Assembly: GCA_000827265.1 (NCBI GenBank)
Contig: KN834753.1
Coordinates: 1,270,686 to 1,334,685, forward strand
Source: Collybiopsis luxurians FD-317 M1
Lineage: Eukaryota > Basidiomycota > Agaricomycetes > Agaricales > Omphalotaceae
Direction: 5' to 3'
DNA length: 64,000 bases
The stretch's first letter is position 1. Each line of letters starts with the position of its first letter. Position numbers and translations under genes: made by a program. The notes under the pieces are model-generated. The model was not told where the DNA came from and made no database searches. It was given only the letters and a program-made list of their open reading frames with translations. This document shows, one piece after another, positions 39,131 through 50,672 of the stretch.

Positions 39131-40186
39131 TCAGAGGATTCCTTCTGATTTTAATGCACCTATAATCAAGAATGCAGAACGACGATCTCTGTCTACCCCC
39201 GTCCAATCTCCTCTGCGCTTCACTGGTATATCCTCGTCTCCATACACAAAAACGTCGTCACCCTCTCCTTTGTTTTCCTTGTCCTTTGCCTGAGCTACTT
39301 CCTTTAAAGCCCTTTCCTCTTCCTCGCGGTCCCAAAGTACATCCTCCCACTGAGCATCACTAATAGTCACAGCGACCGTCTTAGCATCTGGCACGTTTGG
39401 CAGAACAGAAGTCAGCAGGTTGGACAGAAGCTCTGATGTTCCGTCAGCTGCTGGCCCTACGTTGAGTCCAGGCAGTGGAAGGTATTCCGCCTAGTAGAAA
39501 TATTAGCAAGTTCAAGTTTGATATTTACGATAGAGAATGAGAACCTCGAGAAGCATTCCTCTCATTTCTCCGCCAGTCATTGTTACAATGCCTGCTCGGA
39601 TAAGCCAATCCGTTCCAATACCAAAAACACCACCCTCGATAGTGAGTTGATACCCAGAGGCTTGACTTCGCGGTACCCCGCTGGTCGAACCTTGTCGGAC
39701 AGGGACCCATCTGGCTTTGAGTTGGGCCAAAAGTTGCTCTAGGGCACCGGGAGGATTAAGAGTCAAAAATGTTGTTCGATAATGAGTAGGCTGGAAGGTC
39801 GGTGGAGCAGTTTTATCAGCGATTGCTTGTACGACATCTGCACGAGTGGGAGCCAAAGGATCCTCGAGCAAGACAAAGATATTTTCATACATTTGCAAGG
39901 TGAACATGGTGCGTTCAGAGGGAATTTGGAATCCAGGTGTTTGAGTAAGAGTGGAACGATAAGATTTCACGGCTAAAGTCCAAGGACCCTTGTAAAAGCC
40001 CTTAAAGAGAAGTGATTAGTTGTGATTGAGGCTGCGAGAAAGGGTGAGCGGACACTATGATTTTCAAGGATATTTCGTCGGATGGCGGTTAAACCATCTG
40101 GAGGGGCATTTATCCATCGAGCTAGGCTGATAAAGGTGAATTGAAACAAATTTTCATTGTAGACCGACATACCCTGTTAAGCCCAT
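39131..40186 (-). CDS. MED20: Mediator complex subunit 20
   Basis: Four exons: 40173-40186, 40054-40126, 39545-40000, 39131-39490, giving 300 residues. The start MGLTGLARWINAPP with GFYKGPWTLAVKSYRS matches the beginning of fungal MED20 (TATA-binding-related factor family). The C-terminal half of the domain shows GTDWLIRAGIVTMTGGEMRG followed by MLLEAEYLPLP. MED20 sits in the Mediator head with MED18 and contacts TBP/Pol II. Exon 1 is only 14 nt. A charged C-terminal extension (WDREEEERALKEVAQ) is basidiomycete-like. Only 86 bp separate its ATG from that of ORC4. Confidence 0.78.
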
Positions 40187-40272
40187 GGCAGATGACAATG
40201 GCAAGCAGTAACATCACGTTATGTGACATTGCGCATACAACTCTGGTTTTCACCTCTTCAACTTTCACCTCC

Positions 40273-42335
40273 ATGGCACCTAAACGTAAAATCCCTTCCA
40301 GTCCTATCGACGAGTCTCCCTCAAAGCGTGTAACTCGCTCAAAAACCAGAAATTCCACTTTGTCTTCTCCCATACGCTCCCCCAAGAAATCTCGCCCCGT
40401 AAAAAGGCCACTGTCGCCCGCAGAAGAGTTCAAAGAGGATAGCAACGATGAACTTGATTTTCTATTCGACGAACGCCCAGTCACGCCTTCCAAGACTAGA
40501 CGTCAGTTTCCTTCCCACTCGGAAAAGTCTGTCACATTTGCGGACGTTTTACTCGAGCCCCAGTCTTCTCCGTCAAAAGGTACGCGCAAAAATGGTAAAC
40601 AGTCGATAAATAAGCGCGCAAGCAGCTCTTCTCCCCGAAAGAACCCTCAATTGAAAACCCCATCCCTCACTCCCCCTCCTCCTCCTCCTACCACGACTTT
40701 ACCCCCTCAGCGTTCCCCTTCCCGGCGTTTCAGCAAGCCAAAAGATCTGCACAGCTCTTTAATCTGTCAAAAACGCGCCGTTCTTCATGCTTTACAACAC
40801 CCACCGATCACTATGTTCCAGGATAACCGCGTTCAAACGACGAATGAATCTGCGATCGAACTGCTGGGCGAATTACTGGATGGAACGGTAAACAGAGGAG
40901 AAGGGAACAGTTGTTTACTGCTTGGTCCACGAGGCAGTGGTAAAACTCAGGTGAGCAGCTCTCCGAAGCTTGGGACTGGTATCGGGCATTAAACTATCCT
41001 TCAGGCAATTGAATCATGCATCGCCAATCTCAAACAAGCTCCCATCGTCGTTCGACTCTCTGGATGGGTTCAGACCAACGATCGTCTTGCCATGAAAGAG
41101 TTATCTCGTCAACTGAGCCCTCAGGTCTCACCGGCCTTATTGCCAGAGGAGCTTCGAGGCACGGCTAATGAGGAATCCCAGGATGACGACGAGAATCCCT
41201 TTGTCGATGCATCTTTGGAATCAGTACAACTTTGGGTCCCTACTGCTCATATGCACTCGCTCATCGCTTGCATTCCTACACTTGGTCGACCTACAATCGT
41301 CATTCTCGACGCTTTTGATCTTTTTGCCGAACATCCCCGTCAATCTTTACTCTACTCTCTTCTCGACACCGTCCAAAGCTGCCGAGCAGGGGGAGTCAAC
41401 AAGGGCATAGCAGTTGTAGGCGTGACAAGTCGCATGGACGCGATCATGATGCTAGAAAAGCGCGTCAAAAGTCGTTTTTCTGGACGCATGATTAGGACAT
41501 CTGCTTCCAACACAGTTACTGACTGGAAGGCTGCACTTACAGTAATGTTAACACCTTCAATTGATGAGGTGGCGGAGGATTTTTCCGATTGTTGGAAAAA
41601 GAGTGTGGATGAGTTTCTGGGCGATGTCAAGACAACTCGTATACTGGAAGAAACACGAAGCGTCATTGGGGATCTCCGGTCGCTTTCCCGATTCCTCGTA
41701 AGTCCTTCATTGAGACTCGACATTAATGTTGCCGATTTTTTTCAGATATCTCCGGTACTAAATCTCAACCCTTCTCAACCTTGGTTGACCGCCAGTCAAC
41801 TTGAACTCTCGGTCGAATCTCAGCGCATCCGACCAGAGTACCCGTATCTTTACAGTATGTTTCATATTCTGTCCCTCGTTCTTTCACTAACGGAAATCTC
41901 GTTCTAGCTCTGAATTACCCCTCTCTCTGTCTTCTCCTCGCCTTCTATCAAGCTGAAAATGACGGATATCCTGCGTTCACTTTTGAAATGCTCAATGACT
42001 ACGTCCGTAATGCCATCCGCGTATCGGGGGCTGCACCGGTGCAAGTAAACGGAGGCAACATCGGGATGACCAGATGTACACGACCGGTTCTATGGGCTGT
42101 AGGTGCCGCAACTCCCTCCACACTTCTTATTATAGCTGAACCACATATCCAGGCGTTTGAGCAATTGATCTCAGCCCAAATTTTCGTCGCTCTGACAGCA
42201 CCGTCACTCAATTTGGGAAAGAATTTTCTCAAGTATCGATGCGCTGTGGCTAGAGAAGATGTGAAGAGAACCGTGGAAAAAACCGGGAATTCAAGCCTGA
42301 AACTCTTCTTGAGACGGGCAATGGTTTCGCATTAA
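40273..42335 (+). CDS. ORC4: Origin recognition complex subunit 4
   Basis: Five exons: 40273-40950, 41005-41697, 41746-41854, 41908-42098, 42153-42335, giving 617 residues. The first about 170 residues are basic, Ser/Pro-rich and probably disordered, with several S/T-P sites fitting CDK control. The AAA+ core follows: LLLGPRGSGKT (Walker A, about 216-226), APIVVRLSGWVQTNDRLAMK, IVILDAFDLFAEHPRQSLLY (Walker B region), VVGVTSRMDAIMMLEKRVKSR (sensor/ORC4 signature) and a winged-helix C-terminus ending LKLFLRRAMVSH. ORC4 is part of the replication origin-binding ATPase. It is divergent from MED20. Confidence 0.93.
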
Positions 42336-42755
42336 TATAGAGGTGCTCATGATCATCTGTGTAATCACTACATGTATCGCTATGATTTCCAAGGGATTAA
42401 ACTATATCTTGTAGCCTACTGATTATCCTGATTCGTATCGCCGTAGTCAGAATTTACGAAAACGAATTAAATGCGGGACAAGGTTCATCTACATGGAGTG
42501 AGTTGATGTAACAAAGGACGGCAAAACGATTCAAGTGGCCCTTCAGGAGCGAGTAAAAAAGAAAAAAAAGAAAATCCAACGACGTCAGAAAGAGCGACTA
42601 TACGTCCGTACAAGTACAGTCATCATAGAATACAGAAATAAAAGAGGGAAGAGTGGAAGCGAGTCTATTGTACTCATAAATTACAACTTTCTACATTCAA
42701 TGGACTGGTCACCAAGCCAGACCGACATGAGAATCCCTATAAAAAATTGCCAAGG
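42336..42755. other. Convergent intergenic region
   Basis: 3' flanks of ORC4 and of the serine-rich membrane protein gene. It includes an A-rich patch near 42556-42572. No gene is seen. Confidence 0.5.
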
Positions 42756-44837
42756 TCAACACTTTTGAATTCGTAAAAACCTCGAGATATTGACTGACTC
42801 TTGTGCCTGCGCTTCCTCTTGCTCCAATTCCTCGTTACTCTCCGGCAGAGGAGCCAAAACCATACCATGTTCGTACGCTCCAGGCATATCATACAGCGTT
42901 GGCTCGTCATACCTGCTCACTCTGAACTTCTCCATTCTAACCACATCCGATCCTACCAACGCTAGATCTAATTCGACCGAATGAGACGGCGATACTGTCA
43001 CTGTCTTTTTCAAGATAGATTTAGGACTGAACTTCCGTTCAGCTCCGGCGCTAGATACTACGGAAATTGCGTTCGAACTGTTTGATAGTTCTGGATAAAT
43101 TATGCTAGACTGGGGTCTAGCAGAGTCGGTGCTGATTTTGTTGGGAGCGGAGGAAGCAGTAGGAGCTTGAGGTGTCATGGATGAATGATGATAAAGATGA
43201 GACGAAATAGAGGAGGACGAGCAAGTAGACCGCGTATTCTCTATTAACGCCTTGAAATTATCATCCATGAACAAGCTGTCGTCCCATTGACTCGTCTCTT
43301 CGACAAGCTCTTGAATAATCCCGAGCATCACGTCGGTGTCTTCCATAACTGTCGAGGTCTTTGTGCTGGCGTCAGAGATGGCGCAAAGTTGAGAGGAATC
43401 TTGAGACTGAGCAGAAGAGACTTTACGGCCAAGATTGAAGGTACTTGTCGCGTCTGCCTCTAGTTTGGAAGTCCTATGAGACTCGCCATCCTCAAGACCC
43501 AGTCCTATGCCCCAAGAAGACGGGTAGCCTATTCCCAAGTCAGCATATTTCTGTGTCTTCCCTCCCAAAACTGCCTCCGGTTCAGAAGACGGGGGTTGCG
43601 AGGAAACGGGAGTCATGTTCGATTCTGGATTGATGTTCTCTTTATCGCTGATGCCCTGAACGACTTTGTGAAGATTCGCCAGCGAACCTTCCGGAAGGGT
43701 CATGATTCTAAGCGGAGATGGTCCGATCGGAGGGCTTTTCCGACTACGAACAGATGGAGATCGAGTAGGTTTGGGTTTCATTCGAGGGAGAGTGGCAGAC
43801 ACCTGAGAAGGGCGACCTGACATTGCAGTCGTTGAGACCGATGTCAAGTCATCGCGATCACCAAGGTCCTCGAAAGGATCATTGAGCGAATCTTGCTTGA
43901 CTCTAGGGGACAAGGCGTACGGGTAAGAGATAAAACTTCGTCCCTCTGCCGGAAGCGGGTCTAGAAGATCGGGAAGCGGAGATAATAAGACTGAAGCTGG
44001 CAAGGGGGGTAGAGGAGGAATGCATGAATCATTAGATCTTGATTTGAATCTATCACGCGACAGAGAAGGACTGGATTCAAAGTTGAGGAAAGAATTATGA
44101 TTCGTCGATAAAAAAACCTCTTTATTGTTCATCGAATCTTGCAAAGAATCTGATCGGCGACTTCTCGAGCTTTTGAGAGTAGACTGTCTCTTCCTTTGAT
44201 TAAAAGAATACTCTAAATCAACCTGGTTAGTTGCTGGAAGAGAATGACGCCTATTGGACGAGTTTACCCGAGTATCGGCGGGGTAGGCAGGCAAGGAAGC
44301 GTAGGAAGGAGGTGGACGCGAATTTGTAGCGACTAGCGTGTTCGAAAAGGCGCGACTTTCCACATTGTTAGAATAAGGAGCAGAACGACCGAGTCCACCA
44401 AACTCGCTGATGGAGAATCTAGAAGAGCGCCGACTAGTATTATTTCGACTACGGCGAGATTGAAGGAGGTCCGAGTACATAAAAGGCTTGTGATGTTGAG
44501 TTTTGATGCTGGTCTCCCATGATGGCGATCCAAGAAAACCCACGAAAAAGGCGGCTTTGCCAGGTTTGGCAGGCAAGTTTTCAGAATCGTAGAAGAACGA
44601 AGACGAAGACCGTTGCGAAGATTGAAGAGAACAATTGGAAAAGTTGAAGGAGGCATGAAGACGTCTGTACTTCATGTAGAGAAATTTGGCTACAACCAAT
44701 ATGACGAGTGAAATGCCCACGGCGAGAAAGCCGGCGAATGTCGTCGTAGCTGAGCTACTGGAAAGAACGTTCATGGGATAGCCGGAGGCCGAAACAGGGA
44801 ATGAGAATAGAATGAGAACGAGCGACACGAAGAACAT
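42756..44837 (-). CDS. Serine-rich single-pass membrane protein, function unknown
   Basis: A single exon of 694 codons, unusual in this intron-rich window. The open frame extends further upstream, but the ATG at 44837 gives a clear signal peptide (MFFVSLVLILFSFPVSASG), soon followed by a membrane helix (AGFLAVGISLVILVVAKFLY) and a basic stop-transfer (MKYRRL). The remaining about 620 residues are cytosolic, Ser/Pro/Arg-rich and apparently disordered. It has PPPSYASLPAYP and many S-R-R-S patches; near the C-terminus come SPKSILKKTVTVSPSHSVEL and an acidic EELEQEEAQAQE patch. It resembles fungal plasma-membrane sensors or scaffold proteins in layout, with a very short extracellular part of about 15 residues. 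No named family is recognised. Confidence 0.75.
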   Translation of the reverse strand: MFFVSLVLILFSFPVSASGYPMNVLSSSSATTTFAGFLAVGISLVILVVAKFLYMKYRRLHASFNFSNCSLQSSQRSSSSFFYDSENLPAKPGKAAFFVGFLGSPSWETSIKTQHHKPFMYSDLLQSRRSRNNTSRRSSRFSISEFGGLGRSAPYSNNVESRAFSNTLVATNSRPPPSYASLPAYPADTRVNSSNRRHSLPATNQVDLEYSFNQRKRQSTLKSSRSRRSDSLQDSMNNKEVFLSTNHNSFLNFESSPSLSRDRFKSRSNDSCIPPLPPLPASVLLSPLPDLLDPLPAEGRSFISYPYALSPRVKQDSLNDPFEDLGDRDDLTSVSTTAMSGRPSQVSATLPRMKPKPTRSPSVRSRKSPPIGPSPLRIMTLPEGSLANLHKVVQGISDKENINPESNMTPVSSQPPSSEPEAVLGGKTQKYADLGIGYPSSWGIGLGLEDGESHRTSKLEADATSTFNLGRKVSSAQSQDSSQLCAISDASTKTSTVMEDTDVMLGIIQELVEETSQWDDSLFMDDNFKALIENTRSTCSSSSISSHLYHHSSMTPQAPTASSAPNKISTDSARPQSSIIYPELSNSSNAISVVSSAGAERKFSPKSILKKTVTVSPSHSVELDLALVGSDVVRMEKFRVSRYDEPTLYDMPGAYEHGMVLAPLPESNEELEQEEAQAQESVNISRFLRIQKC

Positions 44838-45083
44838 GGTGGAACAAAGACAAGCTGTGGATAGGAGCACATATTTGCCGTGTATATTATTATTTCGATA
44901 TTCATTCACTTTTGTGGCTCTCAAACCCAGTCTCCAGCAATCAACAACCATCCACTTATGGGATGATTTAAGAGAGAATTGAGGACTTATCACAGTTGTG
45001 GCGAAATATCTTGCTAACCAATTCTTTCATACCGATACTTCTACGGTATAACAGTATTCATATTCGTACATTGCATTCCAAAA

Positions 45084-45688
45084 CTACGCGTATTCTTCAA
45101 CCAACACGTCCTCAGTATGCGTCTTAGCTTGATGCTTCGCTTTCTCCTTATCGATGAAGTCGAGCTGCAAGAGGCTGGGTCAAAACAGGTACTTATACGA
45201 CTTGAGATGTTTACTCACTCCCTTGGTCTCGACAATGCGATCAATGCTAGCAGACATCAATATCAGACCAAGCTAGTAGTTCAAAAGATGATTGCTATAC
45301 TTACAAAGCACCAGAGAAGGCAGCAATGAGCTCCTTCGCCTCTGCATGCGAGTCGGGTTTCCCATTTGCTGCGCAGTGCTGCTCGTACTTCTTAGCGGCC
45401 TATTCAACAAGACAGGTAAGTACCTATATTTATCTGCAAGCAAGAACAGTTACAAACTTCGTAGGAAGCGGCAGCCGCGAGCAATTCATGAGAGAGCTCA
45501 GCCTTGTGAGGTGAGCTGTTCACCTAAACCTCGACGATTAAAGGGTGAAAAAAAAACAGAAGAAATTCGAGGCAGCGTACTTGATCGTAAGCTTGAGCCT
45601 ACAACAGTCGAGCACGGTGAATAAAATAAAGGGATAGTTGAAGAAGGTATGGACAAACCTGGTCAGAGTCATCAGAGAACCATCCCAT
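45084..45688 (-). CDS. cipC: CipC-like antibiotic-response protein
   Basis: Six exons: 45659-45688, 45581-45598, 45458-45523, 45305-45399, 45219-45246, 45084-45164, giving 105 residues. The sequence MGWFSDDSDQAQAYDQV, PHKAELSHELLAAAASYEAA, YEQHCAANGKPDSHAEAKEL and ETKGLDFIDKEKAKHQAK match the CipC family, first named for a concanamycin-induced protein of Aspergillus. It is a small, helical, cytosolic protein often abundant under stress or in ectomycorrhizal and wood-decay fungi; its biochemical role is unknown. Exon 2 is only 18 nt. It is divergent from the lipase gene. Confidence 0.93.
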
Positions 45689-46009
45689 TGTGTTTGAAAA
45701 GTTGTGGTGTGAGTATGAAAGAAGGAGAAGTGAGGAATTGGAGTGAAGAGTTGCAAGCCTTTATAGCTTTTGGGAGAATCCAAAAATATCTGATGACGTC
45801 CTGACCGTTTCTATCGCTACAAATCTCGCGCAAACTGCCCTGATATTATTATTTCCAGCGGCGCACAACAACTCACATATCATGATGGATGTGAATTTGA
45901 GGACATCTTTTATGATATATGAACTGGCAAGTGATTGATCAATACCAACGTCAGCTGTGGCCAGCGGCGTTATCGTCATAACACGTGACCACTCCTCCTA
46001 CTCCTTGGT
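45689..46009. other. Divergent intergenic region, CipC / lipase
   Basis: Shared upstream region of 321 bp with one CACGTG box at 45982. No gene is seen. Confidence 0.5.
45982..45987. promoter_or_regulatory. CACGTG box upstream of the lipase gene
   Basis: ACACGTGACC context, only 23 bp upstream of the lipase ATG and 294 bp from the CipC ATG. Confidence 0.4.
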
Positions 46010-49000
46010 ATGACCAACTCAAAGAGACGACTTGAAGAGCTTTTGGATGCAGATTATGTCGACGAATCGTGTGTTTTACCTTCTTGTCGCCGATCAACCA
46101 GCAACTTGAACTTTCTCGCAGGCACATTCAAGCATATGCCCAGGCTTTAACTTCCGACGACGCCTTTGTAGAAGTTACTTCTCCATTGCCTCCCAACTCT
46201 CCTGCCCCAAGTTTTCACAGCGGTGTTCGGGTCCGCAAAGTCTCCGCTCTATCCGATTTTGCTCCGATAAATCTTCGCGTCAAGCGGTGAGTACCGCAGT
46301 CTTTTAACACCCCAGAAGACTCTGAACTATGCCCTATAGTCGGAAGGAGAGAAGAAGCTCTGCTTCCAGCAATCGAAAGCATGATTGGACATTTCTTTTG
46401 TTACGCTGGCCTCTTCTCGTGAGTTTTATTCAGTCTGTTCTCGACCATCGAATCTTCATAACGTGTTGATTGCAAGTTTTTCATATTCCTTTTTATCACT
46501 ATAGAATTCGGTCTATATGTTCTCATTAGGCAAGTGGTCAATACGAAGGAATGGATTTTTTCCTGTACGGTCAACTCCGTCCATCGCAAATTGATGATGT
46601 TCTGACGTTATCCAGGGCGCGGTCAGAAGGGTGTGCTGCGGAAACGTCTTCGCGGAGCACGGTCTTTTCAGGTACTGCTTTTGTTTGCAACGGAAATGGT
46701 GATTGCATAATTGTCTTTGATCTAGGAATGGAAAGATGCGGCAGTGACTTTGGATAACTATCTACACTTTGATGAATGGAAGAAGATTGACGAGGATGCA
46801 TTCTATGATTGGAAACTCGTCAGAAAGGTCAAGCGATCTCTCAGGACTTTACGGGAACGGAAGGATGCGAGGGGCTTGATGGGAGTGTTGGAGACTTGTA
46901 TTCGAGCCAACTTTGCAGGCGTGGAATCTCCGAGGTAAGTTGATGACCCATTCATTCAAAATCGCTCAAATGAATCCGATGCACTTTTGGTCTAGGCTAT
47001 ATAGTGAAGTGAGTTCATGCCATCGGCGGGCGTGTCTAGTGGATTTGACTCATTGTTAGACTTATTTTGGTACAAAAGATCTGATAGAATCCTACTACGA
47101 CGAGCAGGAGAAGGCTTTAGAATTCCTGCGTGAGTCCCGGGATATCACACTAGATGAGAAGAAAAGGTGTGCGAGCTTTGCCAATTGATTGTCCACGGAA
47201 CTGATGTTCGGTAAAGATTCTTCAAAAGTGCAAACACCAACTATGGCATCTCGGCCCTATGTCTCTCAGGAGGCGCGTCATTTGGTTACTACCACTTTGG
47301 CGTCGTGAAGGCTTTCGTGGATGCAAAGACACTCCTTCCCCGAGTTATTACCGGAACTTCCGCCGGCGGACTTATCGCAGCGCTCACTTGTACCCGCACT
47401 GACGAGGAACTCCAAGTCCTTCTAGTCCCTGAACTGGCAAACAGGCTCACAGCGTGCGAGGAGCCTTTCAAGGTATGCTCAAGTACAGTCTAAACGTAGA
47501 ACTGTGTCAATAGTCTCAAGGTTTGGATCAAACGTGCTTGGAAGACTGGAGCTCGATTTGATAGTATTTCGTGAGCGATAATGTGTGTGTGAAGGAGTGT
47601 TAGGGAACTGATCGATGATATAGCTGGGCGCGCAAATGCAACTTTTTCACGCGAGGTTCAATGACATTCAAGGAAGCGTATCTTCGGACAGGTCGCGTCT
47701 TGAATATCTCCGGTACGTAGTCTGGTCGACATTGATCTTTCTTTTCTCTTAATACCATGATCTGTATGACTTGTCTCCAGTCATCCCAGCCGATAGACAT
47801 AGCCCAACGAAACTTTTGAACTATATTACTGCTCCAGATACTGTGATTTGGTCTGCACTCTTGGCATCGGCAGCAGTTCCCGGAATTCTGAATCCTGTGC
47901 CCCTGATGTCAAAGCAGAAAGATGGTAATATTGTACCTTGGAGTTGGGGAAGTAAATGGAAAGATGGATCGCTTAGAGTACGTCGGTACATTCTTTATCC
48001 GAGTAGCTCAATGTGTGCTGACATTGTATGCACCATAGGTCGACATTCCTGTCCAGGCTTTGAACCTCTATTTTAATGGTGCGTGAGGGTTTGAATCTCT
48101 AGCATATGCCACAATCTGAAGTTAGCGCATAGTCACCCATCCTGTTGTATCTCAGGTCAACCCTCATGTCCATCTTTTTTTCTTTGCACCAACAGGCTCC
48201 GCCGGAAAGCCAACAGCCCATCGTAAAGGCAAAGGTATGATTTCGCGCATTGGCATTATAATCCCGCTGAAGTATCGGTCCAGGATGGAGAGGCAATTTT
48301 CTGCTTTCAGCAGCAGAACAAGCGTTGAAGCATGAATTGACAAAGAATTTTAAAGGTGCGGACAATTCTCCAAGATCTTGTGCCCTACTTATCCAAGGGT
48401 CGTAGTGATCCGTGACTTGGAACTCCTTCCACAACTTCTCGGACAGGACTGGAGCTCTGTTTTTCTGCAAAGATTTGATGGTGCCGTCACGTAAGCCGTT
48501 AAATTACTGCTCTCCGTGGCATCTCACGGGCAATATCCTGATACGCAGAATATGGCCAAGAACAAGGTTTTGGGTATAGACTCAAGTGTAAGGCCGTCGC
48601 TGTATGTCGCTGACATTGCTGCCCAGGACTGGTTCCGCATTTTGACGGATCCCGATCCACCAGAGCTAGAAAGGATGATGAAAGTCGGCCAGGTCGTAAC
48701 CTTTCCTAAGGTTAGTTTTGCCTAAAATGACCGACCAGTCGGACGACGATTAAATCACATACAACAGATGCATATGATTGAGAACCGAGCTCGGATTGAA
48801 AGGCAGATATTTCTTGGCCGACAAACCGTTCGTCGAGCTCTGCAGTCTTTTGGGAGACAAGGCGACGTGGAAAATAATGCTATGTCAGCGCGACTGTCTA
48901 CAGATCGACCACTGTCTGTAGACACTGAGCATGCGTTTGCTAGTGGACCTCGCAAGTTATTCCGTCGCCAATCTTCGACTGGACAATTGACCCCTCGAGC

Positions 49001-49328
49001 AAGTGACGGTACTCGTAGTTTGGGTTCAAGAAACGTCTCCTCCGAAGTGCTTAGTCCTACATCTACACCTGATGGCCGTACAGCTCCTATGGTGAATAGT
49101 ATGACCAAAGACAATGTTTGGCCTTCAGGCCCTATGTCGCGATTTCTCACAAGGTCTTTCCCCTCGCAGCTGAAAGAGACCGAGACGGAGGAAAATGGAT
49201 GGAGCAGCGAGAGTTCGTGCGATGATGACCTGGCAGCAATGGATGATCATCGCAGACATCCTAGCCATTCCTCGTTGCCACCGATCGAGGATGGTGATGA
49301 TTTACAACCAGAAGAATGGTCTGGATAG
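46010..49328 (+). CDS. Patatin-type triacylglycerol lipase (SDP1/Tgl3-5 family)
   Basis: Nineteen exons (46010-46057, 46102-46286, 46340-46418, 46477-46564, 46616-46671, 46726-46934, 46996-47008, 47060-47166, 47217-47472, 47520-47569, 47624-47712, 47781-47977, 48039-48078, 48133-48234, 48284-48355, 48406-48490, 48549-48573, 48627-48710, 48768-49328), giving 781 residues. A membrane segment (LFFIFLFITIEFGLYVLI) precedes SWRGQKGVLRKRLRGARSF, as in plant SDP1 and yeast Tgl4/5. The patatin core has CLSGGASFGYYHFG (oxyanion), TGTSAGG (nucleophile Ser, about 305) and KDGS (catalytic Asp, about 456), then VNPHVHLF and GAVTIWPRTR. These enzymes mobilise storage fat from lipid droplets. Exon 7 is 13 nt. 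Exon 1 and its 44-nt intron are the least certain part. The C-tail is Ser-rich. Confidence 0.92.
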
Positions 49329-49551
49329 GTCTCCATCCACAGGTTTATATATTGCATATAACTTTTTCCAGCTTTTGAGATAAGATAATTATTGTAATTT
49401 TAGTAAGTATAACTGTAACTGACGGTATACTATAGTGCGACTGCGTCTGCGTCTGCGTGACTCGTAAGATACATATTATGTAAGGTGTTTCCATTTGCTT
49501 TGTTATAGCGTTTAAGTAGCGTATTGATCTGTTACTTCAACCTTTGCGATA

Positions 49552-50545
49552 ATGGAATCCTCTCGATCTAGTCGGTTGGCTGAAGCTATAGAACGCCGAA
49601 TCGGTACTCAAGGGCCTCAAGGACCCTCCTCAGCCGAAATGGCTGCAGAGCATGCTAAACGCCAGAAGTTTAGAAGGCTCATAGATCCAGGCATTCTACG
49701 ACCCAATCCCGAACCGCAAGCCTCGGAGTCTTTGAAGGAAAGTTTCGTAGTAGGGTAGGATCGTGACCAGTCTATTTACTCCTTTCAATGTTTAGATTAT
49801 TTACAAACTGGCGGACAATCTGCTTCGAGAGCCTGAAAACCCTAAATTTCAACGCATCAAGACGACCAATTCGTATGCTATTACCAAGAACGTTCAAATA
49901 ATGTGTCCGACGCTTTCATAGCCAGGTGACAAAATATATTGTCAATCCGAAAGGCACAGTAGAATTTCTTCGAGAAGTAGGTACTGTGGCGTCCACTGGT
50001 GCGATACTCTAACTCATCATCTCGCCAGCTTGGGTTTCATCCAGAGGTACGCCACCCCTTGGTTCTGTTTGGAAAACTTGAATTGAATTATGTTCAGGTC
50101 GTAGACTGTGAGATGCGAGATTTCTTCCGACTGTTGGGACATTGACCCATAGTGTTCAGTTCAACCATATTATTCCTTCAATCCAACACGAATATCAGAT
50201 CTAAAGATTGGAACGGCGATGTTGAAGGAGACTTTGGATCTATTAGAAGAGAAGAAGGCACGCACGACAACTTCGAAGCAGACTGTAGCAGAGGCCAGAG
50301 CAGAAGTAGTAGAGAAGGTATTGCCATCTCCCATCCTCAAATCACTCTCAATTTTTGGCCTTTTCTATTAGGTGCATCTACAGTTCATGGAAGATCGAAG
50401 AGCAAAGATGGAAGTAGATGAGAGAGAGAAGCAGCTTCGACAAGCTCGCGCAGAAATAGCGGCAAGACAAGAAGCGCAGCAACGAGCAGAGCAAGAGAGG
50501 GCTTCAGTAACTGACCAAGCTCCAAATGAAATTAATGACGACTAA
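49552..50545 (+). CDS. PUB/PUG-domain protein
   Basis: Seven exons: 49552-49746, 49796-49872, 49922-49976, 50029-50046, 50098-50107, 50160-50317, 50372-50545, giving 228 residues. The middle (about 66-145) fits a PUB domain: IYKLADNLLREPENPKFQRI, a KGTVEFLRELGFH stretch, then FNPTRISDLKIGTAMLKETL. PUB domains bind the C-terminal tail of Cdc48/p97, as in PNGase and UBXD1. The C-terminal third is a charged coiled coil (QARAEIAARQEAQQRAEQER). Exon 5 is a 10-nt microexon and exon 4 is 18 nt. The exon 1 donor is ambiguous by one codon (GTAGTA or GTAGGG). Confidence 0.82.
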
Positions 50546-50672
50546 GTTGTGCTCTTGGTTTATCAATGTCATGTGTAAAAACATAATGAAGTATGGTATG
50601 TGACTAGGGAAAGCGAAGAGAATATATACAATATATAACTGTTCCAAAAAATCAACTTTTGGGTATGGAACA

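Noticed and set aside
44838..44993. Longer N-terminus of the serine-rich membrane protein
   Set aside because: The open frame starts at GTG, and the ATG at 44837 gives a clean signal peptide; the upstream part looks like leader.
49441..49458. Microsatellite CTGCGT repeated
   Set aside because: Only three copies, within a 3' flank; ordinary low-level repetition.
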